Source: Campylobacteraceae bacterium (GTDB taxonomy: Bacteria; Campylobacterota; Campylobacteria; Campylobacterales; Sulfurovaceae). Taken from it: 52,087 nt of DNA. This document shows positions 35,073 to 43,867 of this stretch, in pieces. The notes beneath the pieces were generated by a model. The model was given only the letters and a program-made list of their open reading frames with translations, was not told the DNA's origin and ran no database searches. The translations under genes and the position numbers were made by a program. Numbering within the stretch: the stretch's first letter is position 1; the number at the start of each line of letters is the position of its first letter. The stretch is from the NCBI GenBank assembly GCA_027100635.1, contig JAMOOQ010000018.1, positions 1-52,087 on the forward strand, in the 5' to 3' direction.

Positions 35073-36479
35073 ATGAATGAAATTAAATGTCCACATTGTA
35101 AAAAAGATTTTAAAATAGATGAAGCTGGTTATGCTGATATACTTAAACAAGTTCGTGACCATCAATTTGAAAAAGAACTAAAAAATAGACTTGAAATTGC
35201 AGAGAAAGAAAAAGAAAGTGCTGTTAAAATTGCTGAGGCTAATATTAAAAGCTCTTTGCAAAAGGAAATAGTTAAAAAAGATAAAGAACTAATTGAGTTA
35301 AAAACTAAAAGCGATACTGAAATTACTGAAATAGAGAAAGAACGTGATAATCTTGCTAATGATTTAAAAACACAAGAGAATGATAAAAATAGTGCGATTA
35401 AACTAGCAGAAGCTAATATTAAAAATTCTTTACAAGATGAATTAGCAGAAAAGGATAAAGAACTATTAGAATTAAAAGCTAAAAGTGATACAAAACTTGC
35501 TCAAATGAAATCTACAATTGAAAATATAGCAACTAAAAATAAATTAGATATTTCTCAAGCTATTAAAAATATAGAAAAAGAACGTGATAATCTTGCTAAT
35601 GATTTAAAAATTAAAGAGATAGAAAAAGAGTCACTTGAAATCACAATTAAAGAAGATTTTACAAATCAGCTAGTTATAAAAGATTACACAATTCAAATGA
35701 AAGATGATGAAATAGCTCGTTTAAAAGATTTCAAGCAGAAACTTTCAACAAAAATGGTTGGTGAAACTTTAGAGCAACATTGTGAAACTGAATTTAATAA
35801 ACTTCGTGCAACAGCATTTCCGAATGCTTATTTTGAAAAAGATAATGATTCAAGAGGAGGTAATAAAGGTGATTTCATTTATAAAGAAAATGATGAAGTA
35901 GGAAATGAAATTATTTCAATTATGTTTGAAATGAAAAACGAAAATGATGAAACTATAACTAAAAAAAGAAATGAGGATTTCTTTGCAAAACTAGATAAAG
36001 ACCGTAATCAAAAAAATTGTGAATATGCAGTTTTAGTCTCTCTTTTAGAATCGGAAAATGAATTTTATAATACAGGTATAGTTGATGTTTCATATAAATT
36101 TAAGAAAATGTATGTAATTCGCCCACAATTTTTTATTCAAATAATCACATTACTTAGAAATGCTGCAATGAATTCAATGGAATATAAAGTGGAATTAAAT
36201 TTAATGAAAAATCAAAATATGGACATTACAAATTTTGAAGAAAAAATAAATACATTTAAAACAGGATTTGCAAAAAATTATGATTTAGCTAGTCGTAAAT
36301 TTAAAATAGCTATTGATGAAATTGATAAAACAATTACTCATCTTCAAAAAACAAAAGATGCTCTGTTGTCATCAGAAAATAACTTACGCTTAGCAAATAA
36401 TAAAGCAGAAGATTTGACAATAAGAAAATTAACATACGGAAACCCTACAATGAAAGCAAAATTTGATGAGTTAAAATAA
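35073..36479 (+). CDS. DUF2130 domain protein with repeated coiled coil
   Basis: The 468-aa protein starts with a treble-clef-like CPHCKKDF zinc motif. A long charged coiled coil follows (about 30-235) containing two near-identical repeats ([12 protein letters not shown] occurs twice; [11 protein letters not shown] and [11 protein letters not shown]). The C-terminal DUF2130 domain spans about 240-400 ([25 protein letters not shown] and [11 protein letters not shown]). DUF2130 is related to restriction-endonuclease-like folds in some descriptions, but its function is unproven. An AAGGA site precedes the ATG. The DNA-level duplication inside the coiled coil suggests recent repeat expansion. Confidence 0.85.
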   Translation: MNEIKCPHCKKDFKIDEAGYADILKQVRDHQFEKELKNRLEIAEKEKESAVKIAEANIKSSLQKEIVKKDKELIELKTKSDTEITEIEKERDNLANDLKTQENDKNSAIKLAEANIKNSLQDELAEKDKELLELKAKSDTKLAQMKSTIENIATKNKLDISQAIKNIEKERDNLANDLKIKEIEKESLEITIKEDFTNQLVIKDYTIQMKDDEIARLKDFKQKLSTKMVGETLEQHCETEFNKLRATAFPNAYFEKDNDSRGGNKGDFIYKENDEVGNEIISIMFEMKNENDETITKKRNEDFFAKLDKDRNQKNCEYAVLVSLLESENEFYNTGIVDVSYKFKKMYVIRPQFFIQIITLLRNAAMNSMEYKVELNLMKNQNMDITNFEEKINTFKTGFAKNYDLASRKFKIAIDEIDKTITHLQKTKDALLSSENNLRLANNKAEDLTIRKLTYGNPTMKAKFDELK

Positions 36480-36521
36480 ATAACAAGGCATATTATCCAA
36501 TATATTAAAAAAGGAGAAAAA

Positions 36522-37016
36522 TTGAATAAATACGCAGTGGCTTTTACAGGACCATCAGGAAGTGGGAAGACTACATTGGTTGAAAAACTTTCAATTGAGT
36601 TAATAAAAATTAAACAAGTAGCGATTATCAAAAATGACCCAAAAGATAAAGCAATTTTTGATGTAGAGGGGAAAGATAGTTATAAGTTTTCTCAAACAGG
36701 TGCAGAGGTGGTGGTGACTTCTCCTACAAGGACTACATATTTTAGCCAAAGAGAAAAAACTCTTGATGAGGTTGTGAGTATGTTAAGTAATTTTGATATA
36801 CTTCTTGTTGAGGGGCTTAAGACTTTGCCTTTGCCACGAATTGCTATATTTAGAAATAAGATAGATGAGAGTTATTTTAGTTGTAGTGAAGCGATAGCTG
36901 TGGATAATAGCATAAATTTAAGTGATTATGATATACCTAAAAATATAGATATATTAGATTTAAATAATACACAAATGATAATAGAGTGGATAGAAAAAAA
37001 TTCCAAGGAGATATAA
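36522..37016 (+). CDS. mobB: Molybdopterin-guanine dinucleotide biosynthesis protein B
   Basis: The 164-aa P-loop GTPase has Walker A FTGPSGSGKTTLVEKL (about 8-23). It continues with IIKNDPKDKAIFDVEGKDSYKFSQTGAEVVV and LLVEGLKTLPLPRIAIFR, the MobB signature. It assists MobA in adding GMP to molybdopterin. The start is TTG with GGAG 8 bp upstream. Its last codons lie inside a 24-bp direct repeat whose second copy is directly before fbp. fbp was therefore probably once its immediate downstream neighbour, separated now by the inserted cassette. Confidence 0.92.
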   Translation: MNKYAVAFTGPSGSGKTTLVEKLSIELIKIKQVAIIKNDPKDKAIFDVEGKDSYKFSQTGAEVVVTSPTRTTYFSQREKTLDEVVSMLSNFDILLVEGLKTLPLPRIAIFRNKIDESYFSCSEAIAVDNSINLSDYDIPKNIDILDLNNTQMIIEWIEKNSKEI

Positions 37017-37018
37017 AT
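36995..37018 (+). repeat. 24-bp direct repeat, left copy (end of mobB)
   Basis: The copy runs from six A residues through TTCCAAGGAGATATAAAT and includes the mobB stop codon (TAA at 37014-37016). An identical 24-bp copy is at 39163-39186, where it supplies the fbp ribosome-binding site and the first two bases of the fbp ATG. The repeat brackets the inserted cassette. Confidence 0.9.
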
Positions 37019-37019
37019 A

Positions 37020-37049
37020 TTGACAGTCAAGATATTTTTATGATATACT
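37020..37049 (+). promoter_or_regulatory. Sigma70-type promoter of the inserted cassette
   Basis: TTGACA (37020-37025) is followed by an 18-bp spacer and TATACT (37044-37049), about 28 bp upstream of the mazE start. It begins one base after the left direct repeat, so the cassette appears to bring its own promoter. Confidence 0.65.
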
Positions 37050-37076
37050 TTGGATATACATATAAAAGGATATATT

Positions 37077-37322
37077 ATGACTGCAACAATTTCAAGCTGG
37101 GATAATTCACAAGGTCTCAGATTTCCAAAAGAGATTATGAAAGAGTTAAGTTTATCTATTGGAGATAAAGTTAAAGTTTTAATTAAAAATAAAAAAATTA
37201 TCTTCGAACCATTAAAGCAAGAGAGAGCCATATATGATATTAATGATTTGGTTGCTAAAATACCTCAAAATTATAAAGTTTTTGAAGAGTTTAATGATAA
37301 AAATGGGTTAGAAGAGTGCTAA
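37077..37322 (+). CDS. MazE/AbrB-type antitoxin
   Basis: The 81-aa product starts MTATISSWDNSQGLRFPKEI and has the SpoVT/AbrB swapped-hairpin pattern (W-x-N-S-x-G-L-R-x-P, then IGDKVKVLIKNKKIIFEPL). The acidic C-terminal tail is typical of MazE antitoxins that cover the MazF toxin. I start at 37077 because AAAGGA lies 7 bp upstream. A longer in-frame TTG start (37050) would run through the promoter -10 region. The adjacent mazF is truncated, so the antitoxin is now an orphan. Confidence 0.8.
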   Translation: MTATISSWDNSQGLRFPKEIMKELSLSIGDKVKVLIKNKKIIFEPLKQERAIYDINDLVAKIPQNYKVFEEFNDKNGLEEC

Positions 37323-37447
37323 AATATATACCTGAACAAGGTGATCTTGTTGCTTTAAATTTTGACCCACAACAAAGGCGAAGACCTACAATAATTATTA
37401 CTAATAAAGTATTTAACAAAACCTATAAAATGTCAAATTTTTTCTAA
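37316..37447 (+). pseudogene. Truncated MazF-type toxin fragment
   Basis: A GTG-started frame overlapping the mazE stop by 7 bp encodes 43 aa: IPEQGDLVALNFDPQQRRRPTIIITNKVFNKTY in family order. This matches the MazF N-terminus (YxPxxGDxxxxxFDPQ...RRPxxVxS). It then ends in a stop after MSNFF. The conserved second half of MazF (the CPIT segment and C-terminal helix) is absent. Only ~50 bp separate it from the next gene, so the toxin is deleted, not frameshifted. The overlapping start with mazE shows it was once a normal mazEF pair. Confidence 0.75.
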
Positions 37448-37498
37448 AGTACATAATATCATGATATATATTAAAATAAATTTTGGAAAGGGGTATAA

Positions 37499-38113
37499 TT
37501 GAAACAACTTCATACAGTAGGACATTCAATATATGAAATGGAAGATTTTCTTTTGTTATTAAAAAAAAATAGCATAAACACTATTGTAGATGTGCGAAGT
37601 ACACCTTATAGTAAATTTACTTCTCAATATAATAGGGAAACATTAAAGCATTATTTAAAAGAAAAGAAAATATACTATATTTTTATGGGTGATTTATTGG
37701 GTGCAAGATATGAAGATAAAAGTTTATTATTTGATAATGGTAAAGTAAATTTTAAAAAAGTACAAGAGATAAAATCTTTTCAAGATGGTATTACAAGGCT
37801 AGAGAAAGGCATTGCAAAAGGATATAATATATCTTTAATGTGTTCTGAAAAAGAAGCTTTTGATTGTCATAGATTTGGACTTATATCAGAGTTTTTAACA
37901 AAAAATGAAATAGATGTAAATCATATTTATCCAGATAAAGTAGTTTCTCAAAAAATATTGGAACAGCAACTTTTAAAGAAATATGATAAAAAACTTCCAA
38001 AAGCAGACCTGTTTAATCCTAATATAACAGAAAGTTTACAAATTCAGTTAGCTTATGAATTAAGAAATAAAGATATTGCCTATAACTCAATAACAAAAGA
38101 AGGTGATGACTAA
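37499..38113 (+). CDS. DUF488 family protein, first of pair
   Basis: The 204-aa protein has DUF488 hallmarks: LHTVGHSIYEMEDFLLLL at the N-terminus, VDVRSTPYSK (conserved DxR), and ISLMCSEKEAFDCHRFG with the C-x-E...CHR motif that probably forms the active or metal site. The start is a TTG with AAAGGGG 6-7 bp upstream. It overlaps the next gene by one base (TAATG). DUF488 proteins are frequent in defence and conflict neighbourhoods; their activity is unknown. Confidence 0.85.
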   Translation: MKQLHTVGHSIYEMEDFLLLLKKNSINTIVDVRSTPYSKFTSQYNRETLKHYLKEKKIYYIFMGDLLGARYEDKSLLFDNGKVNFKKVQEIKSFQDGITRLEKGIAKGYNISLMCSEKEAFDCHRFGLISEFLTKNEIDVNHIYPDKVVSQKILEQQLLKKYDKKLPKADLFNPNITESLQIQLAYELRNKDIAYNSITKEGDD

Positions 38114-38544
38114 TGAATATATTTACAATTGGTTTTTCTCAAAAAAGTGCAGAACAGTTTTTTAAATTATTAACAGAAAATAAAATAAAGAAATTAATTG
38201 ATATTAGATTAAATAATAAATCTCAACTTGCAGGTTTTGCAAATGCAAAACATTTGCCATATTTTTTAAAATTACATAATGTTGAATATGAGTATAAACC
38301 TGAATTAGCTCCATCTAAAGAGCTATTAAGTAGATATAAAGATAAAATTATAAATTGGGAAGAATATATCAAAGTTTATAATAAATTATTAATAGACAGA
38401 AATATTTTAAAAGATATATCTATTGATGACTTAGATAATATAGTACTATTATGTAGTGAACCAACTGCTGAACAATGCCATAGAAGATTGATGGCAGAAT
38501 ATTTAGCAAAACATTTTGAAAATATTAAAATAGGACATTTATAA
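38113..38544 (+). CDS. DUF488 family protein, second of pair
   Basis: The 143-aa protein is a short DUF488 member: IFTIGFSQKSAEQFFKLL, IDIRLNNKSQLAGFAN (DxR) and VLLCSEPTAEQCHRRLMAEYL (C-x-E...CHRR). It is clearly divergent from the first copy, so the pair is not a recent duplication. It overlaps both neighbours by a single base, indicating coupled translation and a fixed three-protein ratio. Confidence 0.85.
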   Translation: MNIFTIGFSQKSAEQFFKLLTENKIKKLIDIRLNNKSQLAGFANAKHLPYFLKLHNVEYEYKPELAPSKELLSRYKDKIINWEEYIKVYNKLLIDRNILKDISIDDLDNIVLLCSEPTAEQCHRRLMAEYLAKHFENIKIGHL

Positions 38545-39152
38545 TGAATAAAACATTAGTAATTTTTGCAAATTCTGTTAAACATCATCAGCATTGTATT
38601 GCAGGAAAAGATATTTTAACAAAAGAATGGATAAGACCTGTTGGAGATAAAAATGGTTGTGAATTAAAAGATGAACAAACAAAATATCAAAATAAATATG
38701 GAAAATATTTAGTCAAACCTTTACAAAAAATGAATATTAAATTTTTAAAAAAAGCACCTCTGAAACAACAACCTGAAAACTATATAATTTCAAATAAAAT
38801 TTGGGAACAAAATTATAAAATTGAACGAGAGGATATTAAAAGTTTTTTAGATAATCCTAATAATTTATGGTTGGATGGTGTTAGTAAAAACGATAGAGTA
38901 AATTATCAATTAATTCAAAATGGTAAAATAAAAATATCACAATCATTATACTTAATAAAAGTAAATGATTTACAAGTAAATAAAGAAGATAGAAGAGCTA
39001 CCTTTAGTTTCAATGATACTAATTATAATTTAGCAATAACAGACCCAAAAATACAATATTTTGATAATAGTAAGAAATCATATTATTTGGTTATTAGCTT
39101 AGGAGAGGAATTTAAAGGATATTGCTATAAATTGGTAGCTTCTATTTTATAA
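38544..39152 (+). CDS. Dual-OB-fold-like protein linked to the DUF488 pair
   Basis: The 202-aa protein starts LVIFANSVKHHQHCIAGKDI and has TKEWIRPVGD, then a second beta-rich half ending in NLAITDPKIQYFDNSKKSYYLVISLGEEFKGYCYKLVASIL (core DPKIQYF). I recognise the pattern of the dual OB (DuOB)-type nucleic-acid-binding proteins that accompany DUF488 genes; the family call needs a profile search. There is no signal or membrane helix. It overlaps the second DUF488 gene by one base and is the last gene of the cassette. Confidence 0.6.
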   Translation: MNKTLVIFANSVKHHQHCIAGKDILTKEWIRPVGDKNGCELKDEQTKYQNKYGKYLVKPLQKMNIKFLKKAPLKQQPENYIISNKIWEQNYKIEREDIKSFLDNPNNLWLDGVSKNDRVNYQLIQNGKIKISQSLYLIKVNDLQVNKEDRRATFSFNDTNYNLAITDPKIQYFDNSKKSYYLVISLGEEFKGYCYKLVASIL

Positions 39153-39162
39153 AATATAATAT

Positions 39163-39186
39163 AAAAAATTCCAAGGAGATATAAAT
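39163..39186 (+). repeat. 24-bp direct repeat, right copy (fbp ribosome-binding site)
   Basis: Identical to 36995-37018. The AAGGAG in it is the fbp ribosome-binding site, and the copy runs into the fbp start codon. Read in the mobB frame it still encodes the C-terminal KNSKEI-stop of MobB, showing that it is the original junction sequence. Confidence 0.9.
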
Positions 39187-40042
39187 GAAAGATATTTTTA
39201 AAGCGATAGAAGATGTAGCATTTGCAATTGATAATGCAATTAAGAATGAGGATTTAGGATATAGTGATAGCGAGAACTCTTCGGGAGAAGACCAACTAAA
39301 ACTTGATGTTCAAAGTGATAAGATTATAGAAGATAGATTTGCCTCTATAAGTTGTGTAAAAGCCCTTGTTAGCGAAGAGAAAGAGGGTGTGATGAGTATG
39401 AATGAGGGTGGTAAATATACTCTATGTTATGACCCTCTTGATGGTTCTAGTTTGGTTGATGTAAATTTATCTGTGGGTTCTATTTTTGGAATATATGAGG
39501 GTGAGTTGGAGGGTGCTAATATTATCGCTTCTGCTTATATAGTTTATGGTCCTAGAATTGAGCTTGTTTGGGTAGAAAAAGGTAAAATGCCTACTCTTTA
39601 TCGTGCTATTAATGGAAAGTTTAAAGAGATTGGTGAGATTAAGCTTAATGAAAAAGGTAAATTAAATGCTAGTGGTGGGACTCAGCAACATTGGGAAGTT
39701 AAACATAAAGCTTTTATTGATGGACTTTTCGCTTCTGGATATAGACTGAGATATAGTGGTGGAATGGTGCCTGATTTACATCAAATATTATTAAAAGGTG
39801 GAGGGCTATTCTCTTATCCTGCTACTACTGATAAACCTGATGGGAAGTTAAGACAACTATTTGAAGTTATCCCTTTTGCTCTTGTTTATGAAGGTGCTGG
39901 AGGTCAAGCAGTAGATGCAAATGGTAAAAGACTTTTAGAGCTAGTACCATCTCATCCTCATGATACATCACCATGTTTTTTTGGTTCAAATAGTGAAATA
40001 AATGCACTAAAAGATGCTTATGGGATAAATAATGTCAAATAG
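39185..40042 (+). CDS. fbp: Fructose-1,6-bisphosphatase class 1
   Basis: The enzyme hydrolyses fructose-1,6-bisphosphate in gluconeogenesis. The 285-aa protein has the metal-binding signature [22 protein letters not shown] (core DPLDGSS), LVSEEKEG, and the C-terminal [20 protein letters not shown] segment (core LFEVIP). It is shorter than E. coli Fbp (332 aa), as in other Campylobacterota. Its start abuts the right direct repeat, so translation was probably once coupled to mobB. It overlaps the following small gene by 11 bp. Confidence 0.95.
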   Translation: MKDIFKAIEDVAFAIDNAIKNEDLGYSDSENSSGEDQLKLDVQSDKIIEDRFASISCVKALVSEEKEGVMSMNEGGKYTLCYDPLDGSSLVDVNLSVGSIFGIYEGELEGANIIASAYIVYGPRIELVWVEKGKMPTLYRAINGKFKEIGEIKLNEKGKLNASGGTQQHWEVKHKAFIDGLFASGYRLRYSGGMVPDLHQILLKGGGLFSYPATTDKPDGKLRQLFEVIPFALVYEGAGGQAVDANGKRLLELVPSHPHDTSPCFFGSNSEINALKDAYGINNVK

Positions 40043-40226
40043 AATGACTGAGTGGGAGATAGCATTAGAGGATAGAACAAAAGAGCTAAAAGAGTGTCAA
40101 ATTAAGAATAATTTTAAAAGCTGTTTGGGCTGTAAGGATGTTAATAATTGCAAACTTAGAGATGCTTATATTAAGGCTGTTTATGAGAGTATGAATAGTG
40201 GTGAGAGTGGAGGATTTGAGTTTTAA
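40032..40226 (+). CDS. Small cysteine-containing protein conserved beside fbp
   Basis: The 64-aa protein begins [18 protein letters not shown] (using the second Met; the first is at 40032) and has [12 protein letters not shown] and [15 protein letters not shown]. The spaced cysteines (C-x9-C-x2-C-x5-C) could bind a metal. It overlaps fbp by 11 bp and the start of pbpC by 29 bp. It is likely real given the overlap with both neighbours; the function is unknown. Confidence 0.7.
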   Translation: MSNRMTEWEIALEDRTKELKECQIKNNFKSCLGCKDVNNCKLRDAYIKAVYESMNSGESGGFEF

Positions 40227-42417
40227 AAAGTTTCTATATCTTGTTTTATCTTTAATATTAGTGGTTATAGTTTTAAATTGGCTATATCCACTAGATATTG
40301 ATAAACTTGATAAACCTCGCTCAACCATTATTTATGATAAAGATAATAATATTCTAAGAATTCATCTTAGTAATGATGGATTTGTCCGTTTGGTTATTGA
40401 AAATAATAAAATTACACAAGATATAAAAAATATTGTAACAAGTTATGAGGATAGATATTTTTATTCCCATTATGGAGTTAATCCGTTTTCAATTATAAGA
40501 GCAATATGGTTTAATCTGAATAATCAAAGGGTCATTGGAGCTTCTACTATCTCTATGCAGGTGGCAAGAATGATGTATCATAAACCTCGTACACTTAAAA
40601 GTAAAATATCAGAAATTTTTAGAGCTTTTCAACTAGAGTGGAAATTTACAAAAGATGAAATATTAGCTTTTTATCTTAATAATACCCCTTATGGTGGAAA
40701 TATTGAAGGTTTTGCATCTGCTTCTTATCTCTATTTTGGAGTAGACTATTCACTATTATCAATTGCTCAAATATCATATCTTACATCTATACCAAAAAAT
40801 CCAAATAAAAATTCTCCTCAAAATATAGATAGAATAGATTATCTTAAACAAAGAGTTTTAAATAGTGTAAAAGAAAGAGAGATAATTGATATAAATATAA
40901 TAGATAGAGCATTAAAAGAAAATATAACACCAAAACGAGCTAAACTTCCTCAGTTACTACCACATTTAACAGGTAAAATTAAAACAGGTAATAAAGTATA
41001 TACAACAATAGATATTAAGTTGCAACAAAAAATAGAAAAATATATTAAGGATAGTGTTAAGGAGTTTCAAAAATATAATATTTTTAATGGTAGTGCTGTG
41101 GTAATTGAGAATAAAACAATGAATATTTTGGCTTATGTTGGTTCTCAAGATTTTTATGACAAATATCATGAGGGTGAAAATGATGGTGTAGTTTCAATTA
41201 TAAGTGCAGGTTCAACTCTAAAACCTTTTGTTTATGCTTTGGCACTAGAGGAGGGAATTATTACACCACTTAGAAATATATATGATATATCTCTGTATAT
41301 TGCAGGGTATAGACCACAAAATTATTCAAAAAAGTTTATAGGAGATATGACCACTTCATCTGCTTTGCAATATTCTATAAATACAGTAGCTGTAGAACTT
41401 GATAGATTATTGCAAAATAGATCACTATATGAACTTTTAGAAAAAGCTAAAATCAAATCAATAGATAAAAAGAAAAACTTTTATGGAAGTTCATTAACTT
41501 TAGGTGGATGTGGGATAACTTTACTTGATTTGGCACAACTTTATAGTGCATTAGCAAATGGTGGATATTATCAAAAAGCATCATATCTTAAAAATCTTAA
41601 AAATTCAAAAATAAAAATTTTAACTAAAGAATCATCTTATCTAATTGCTAATATTCTATCAAACTCTCCAAGAGATAATTTTTCATCATCATGGGAATAT
41701 ATTAAAGGGGCAAATAGAGTTGCATTTAAAACAGGAACATCTGCTAAAGCTAAAGATTTATTGAGTATTGGATTTACACCAAAATATACTGTAGCTGTTT
41801 GGTATGGAAATTTTAATGCAATGTCATCTAAACCAGCTTATAATAATAAAGATGATAAGCCAACTGGAATTAAAATAGCATCACCAACACTTTTAAAAAT
41901 ATTTAAGATATTAGATGATTCAGAGTGGTTTCAAAAGCCAAAAAATATCATAACTCAAAAAATTTGCCAAGATATAATAGAAATAGGAGAGTGTAAGAAC
42001 TACATAGAGGATGAAGTTATAAAGGATATTAATTTATCAACCCCTTGTAGAGTTCTTAGAGCAGAAGTTTTGAGCAAAATGATGCAAAATGGCACAATTA
42101 AATCAATGAATAATTTATCTAATCATAGGTGTTATAAAAAATGGAAAAGCTATAAACCATTGATTACTAGCCCTATTGATAATAGTAAATATATACATAA
42201 TAAATTTCTTCCTAATGAGTATAAAAAGATTAAATTTGAGTGCTACTCTTTTGAATCAAATAGCACAATTTATTGGTTTATTGATAATAACAAAATTATT
42301 AAATCACACTCAGCAAAACCAATATATCTTTATCTTAAAGAGGGGAGGCATAATATAAGTTGCCTAGACCAAGCTTCTAAGATAAAAAGTATAATTATTG
42401 ATTCTATAGAGGAGTAA
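40198..42417 (+). CDS. pbpC: Penicillin-binding protein 1C (bifunctional peptidoglycan synthase)
   Basis: The ~739-aa inner-membrane protein has one N-terminal transmembrane helix. The GT51 glycosyltransferase domain has EDRYFYSHYGVNP and GASTISMQVARM. The transpeptidase domain has SAGSTLKPF (SxxK), YSINT (SxN) and FKTGTSAKAKD (KTGT). A C-terminal BiPBP-type domain follows (about 650-735). This order is that of PBP1C. The exact start is uncertain: GTG codons at 40198, 40201 and 40207 and a TTG at 40215 are all possible, and no ATG is available. Confidence 0.9.
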   Translation: MVRVEDLSFKKFLYLVLSLILVVIVLNWLYPLDIDKLDKPRSTIIYDKDNNILRIHLSNDGFVRLVIENNKITQDIKNIVTSYEDRYFYSHYGVNPFSIIRAIWFNLNNQRVIGASTISMQVARMMYHKPRTLKSKISEIFRAFQLEWKFTKDEILAFYLNNTPYGGNIEGFASASYLYFGVDYSLLSIAQISYLTSIPKNPNKNSPQNIDRIDYLKQRVLNSVKEREIIDINIIDRALKENITPKRAKLPQLLPHLTGKIKTGNKVYTTIDIKLQQKIEKYIKDSVKEFQKYNIFNGSAVVIENKTMNILAYVGSQDFYDKYHEGENDGVVSIISAGSTLKPFVYALALEEGIITPLRNIYDISLYIAGYRPQNYSKKFIGDMTTSSALQYSINTVAVELDRLLQNRSLYELLEKAKIKSIDKKKNFYGSSLTLGGCGITLLDLAQLYSALANGGYYQKASYLKNLKNSKIKILTKESSYLIANILSNSPRDNFSSSWEYIKGANRVAFKTGTSAKAKDLLSIGFTPKYTVAVWYGNFNAMSSKPAYNNKDDKPTGIKIASPTLLKIFKILDDSEWFQKPKNIITQKICQDIIEIGECKNYIEDEVIKDINLSTPCRVLRAEVLSKMMQNGTIKSMNNLSNHRCYKKWKSYKPLITSPIDNSKYIHNKFLPNEYKKIKFECYSFESNSTIYWFIDNNKIIKSHSAKPIYLYLKEGRHNISCLDQASKIKSIIIDSIEE

Positions 42418-42453
42418 GAATTTTGTATAAATATTTATAGTTATCTAAATCTT

Positions 42454-42480
42454 AGGGTACCCATAAGGGGACACCCCTAC
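42454..42480. repeat. Dispersed GGG(T/C)AACC...CCCCTAC hairpin repeat, copy 3
   Basis: The copy reads AGGGTACCCATAAGGGGACACCCCTAC. Its AGGGG-ACA-CCCCT part is a tight perfect hairpin and GGGTACCC is palindromic. It lies between the convergent pbpC and metK genes and reaches the metK stop codon, a position suited to a bidirectional terminator. Confidence 0.6.
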
Positions 42481-43634
42481 AGTCCTAAATACTCTTTTAT
42501 ATTATCTACTCTATCTAATTTTTCCCAAGTGAAATCTTCATCTTCTCGTCCAAAATGTCCATAAGATGCAGTTTTTCTATAAATAGGTCTAAGTAAATCA
42601 AGCGAATCTATAATACCTTTAGGTGTTAAATCAAAAAGTTCAGCTATACATTGCGAAATCTTTTCTTCATCAACGACAGAAGTATTATGAGTATCTACAA
42701 AAATAGAAACTGGTTTTGCTACACCAATAGCATAAGCAATTTGAACTGTAGCTTTATCACAAACTCCAGCACCAACTAAATTTTTAGCGATATGTCTAGT
42801 TGCATAAGCAGCACTTCTATCAACCTTTGTAGGGTCTTTACCACTAAATGCTCCACCACCATGAGGACAACTACCACCATAAGTATCAACAATAATTTTT
42901 CTACCAGTTAATCCTGCATCACCTTGAGGACCACCAATTACAAATCTTCCTGTTGGATTGATATGATAAGTTATATCATCACTCATTAAATGCTCTGGAA
43001 TAACTGCTTTGATAACCTCTTCTAAAACTGCCTCTTGGACTGTCTCTAGTGTTACATTATCATGGTGTTGAGTCGATACAACTATAGTATCAATTGAAAC
43101 TGGCTTACCATCAACATATTTTACACTAACTTGTGCCTTACCATCAGGGCGAAGAAATGGAACTGTACCATTTTTTCTAACTTCTGCTAGTTTAGCCGTA
43201 ATTTTATGAGCCAATGATATAGGTAGTGGCATAAGTTCAGGTGTCTCATTACAAGCATAACCAAACATCAATCCTTGGTCTCCTGCACCTATCTCTCCAC
43301 ACTCTTTATCTACACCTTGATTAATATCAGGGCTTTGTTCTCCTATTCCATTAAGCACTCCTGCACTTCTATAATTAAATCCATAATTAGAATCAGTATA
43401 ACCTATCTCTCTAATAACATCTCTAGCAATATCTTGCATTGGTACATAAGTATGAGTTTTAAGCTCACCTGCAATGATACAGAAACCATTACTTAAAAGT
43501 GTTTCACAAGCTACTCTTGCATCTTTATCATTTTTAATTATATAATCAAGTATTGCATCAGAGATTTGGTCAGCCATTTTATCAGGATGACCCTCTGTTA
43601 CAGATTCACTTGTAAATATGTACTCTTTTATCAT
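42477..43634 (-). CDS. metK: S-adenosylmethionine synthetase
   Basis: MetK makes SAM from methionine and ATP. The 385-aa protein starts [22 protein letters not shown] and has [33 protein letters not shown] (core GDAGLTGRK) and [19 protein letters not shown] (core GKDPTKVDR), all diagnostic. Length is normal. SAM is the co-substrate of the NrdG radical enzyme elsewhere in the window. It is downstream of the tRNA operon on the same strand. Confidence 0.97.
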   Translation of the reverse strand: MIKEYIFTSESVTEGHPDKMADQISDAILDYIIKNDKDARVACETLLSNGFCIIAGELKTHTYVPMQDIARDVIREIGYTDSNYGFNYRSAGVLNGIGEQSPDINQGVDKECGEIGAGDQGLMFGYACNETPELMPLPISLAHKITAKLAEVRKNGTVPFLRPDGKAQVSVKYVDGKPVSIDTIVVSTQHHDNVTLETVQEAVLEEVIKAVIPEHLMSDDITYHINPTGRFVIGGPQGDAGLTGRKIIVDTYGGSCPHGGGAFSGKDPTKVDRSAAYATRHIAKNLVGAGVCDKATVQIAYAIGVAKPVSIFVDTHNTSVVDEEKISQCIAELFDLTPKGIIDSLDLLRPIYRKTASYGHFGREDEDFTWEKLDRVDNIKEYLGL

Positions 43635-43747
43635 ATCTATCCTTGTTAATTTTTAATAATGAGATAATACTGTATAAAGATTAATATAATATTGGAATAT
43701 AAATAAAAGAAAAATTAATTTATGATTGATTTAATTTGAAAATATGG

Positions 43748-43821
43748 CGCGGTGGACGAGACTCGAACTCGCGACCCCCTGCGTGACAGGCAGGTATTCT
43801 AACCAACTGAACTACCACCGC
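43748..43821 (-). tRNA. tRNA-Asp(GTC), copy 1
   Basis: The minus strand folds into a cloverleaf with 5' GCGGTGG pairing 3' CCACCGC, the anticodon loop CTGTCAC (GTC) and the T loop GTTCGAGTC. CCA is encoded (43745-43747). It is the last gene of the seven-tRNA operon and differs from copy 2 at one acceptor-stem base. Confidence 0.95.
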
Positions 43822-43867
43822 ACCTATATAAGAAAAAAGTTGTATTATATTTACATAATACATATGG

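Larger units (their letters stand above)
37019..39162 (+). mobile_element. Inserted 2.1-kb cassette (mazE, truncated mazF, DUF488 x2, dual-OB-like)
   Basis: The cassette lies exactly between two copies of a 24-bp direct repeat. The right copy preserves, in frame, the last six sense codons and stop of mobB followed at once by the fbp ATG, which is the fossil of an uninterrupted mobB-fbp junction. The insertion carries its own promoter at the left edge and ends 10 bp after the last stop codon. No integrase or transposase is inside, so the mechanism (long target duplication or recombination at the repeat) is unknown. Confidence 0.7.

Noticed and set aside
37447-37498. Frameshifted remainder of mazF
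   Set aside because: Only ~50 bp precede the DUF488 start and no frame encodes the MazF second half. It is a deletion, not a frameshift.
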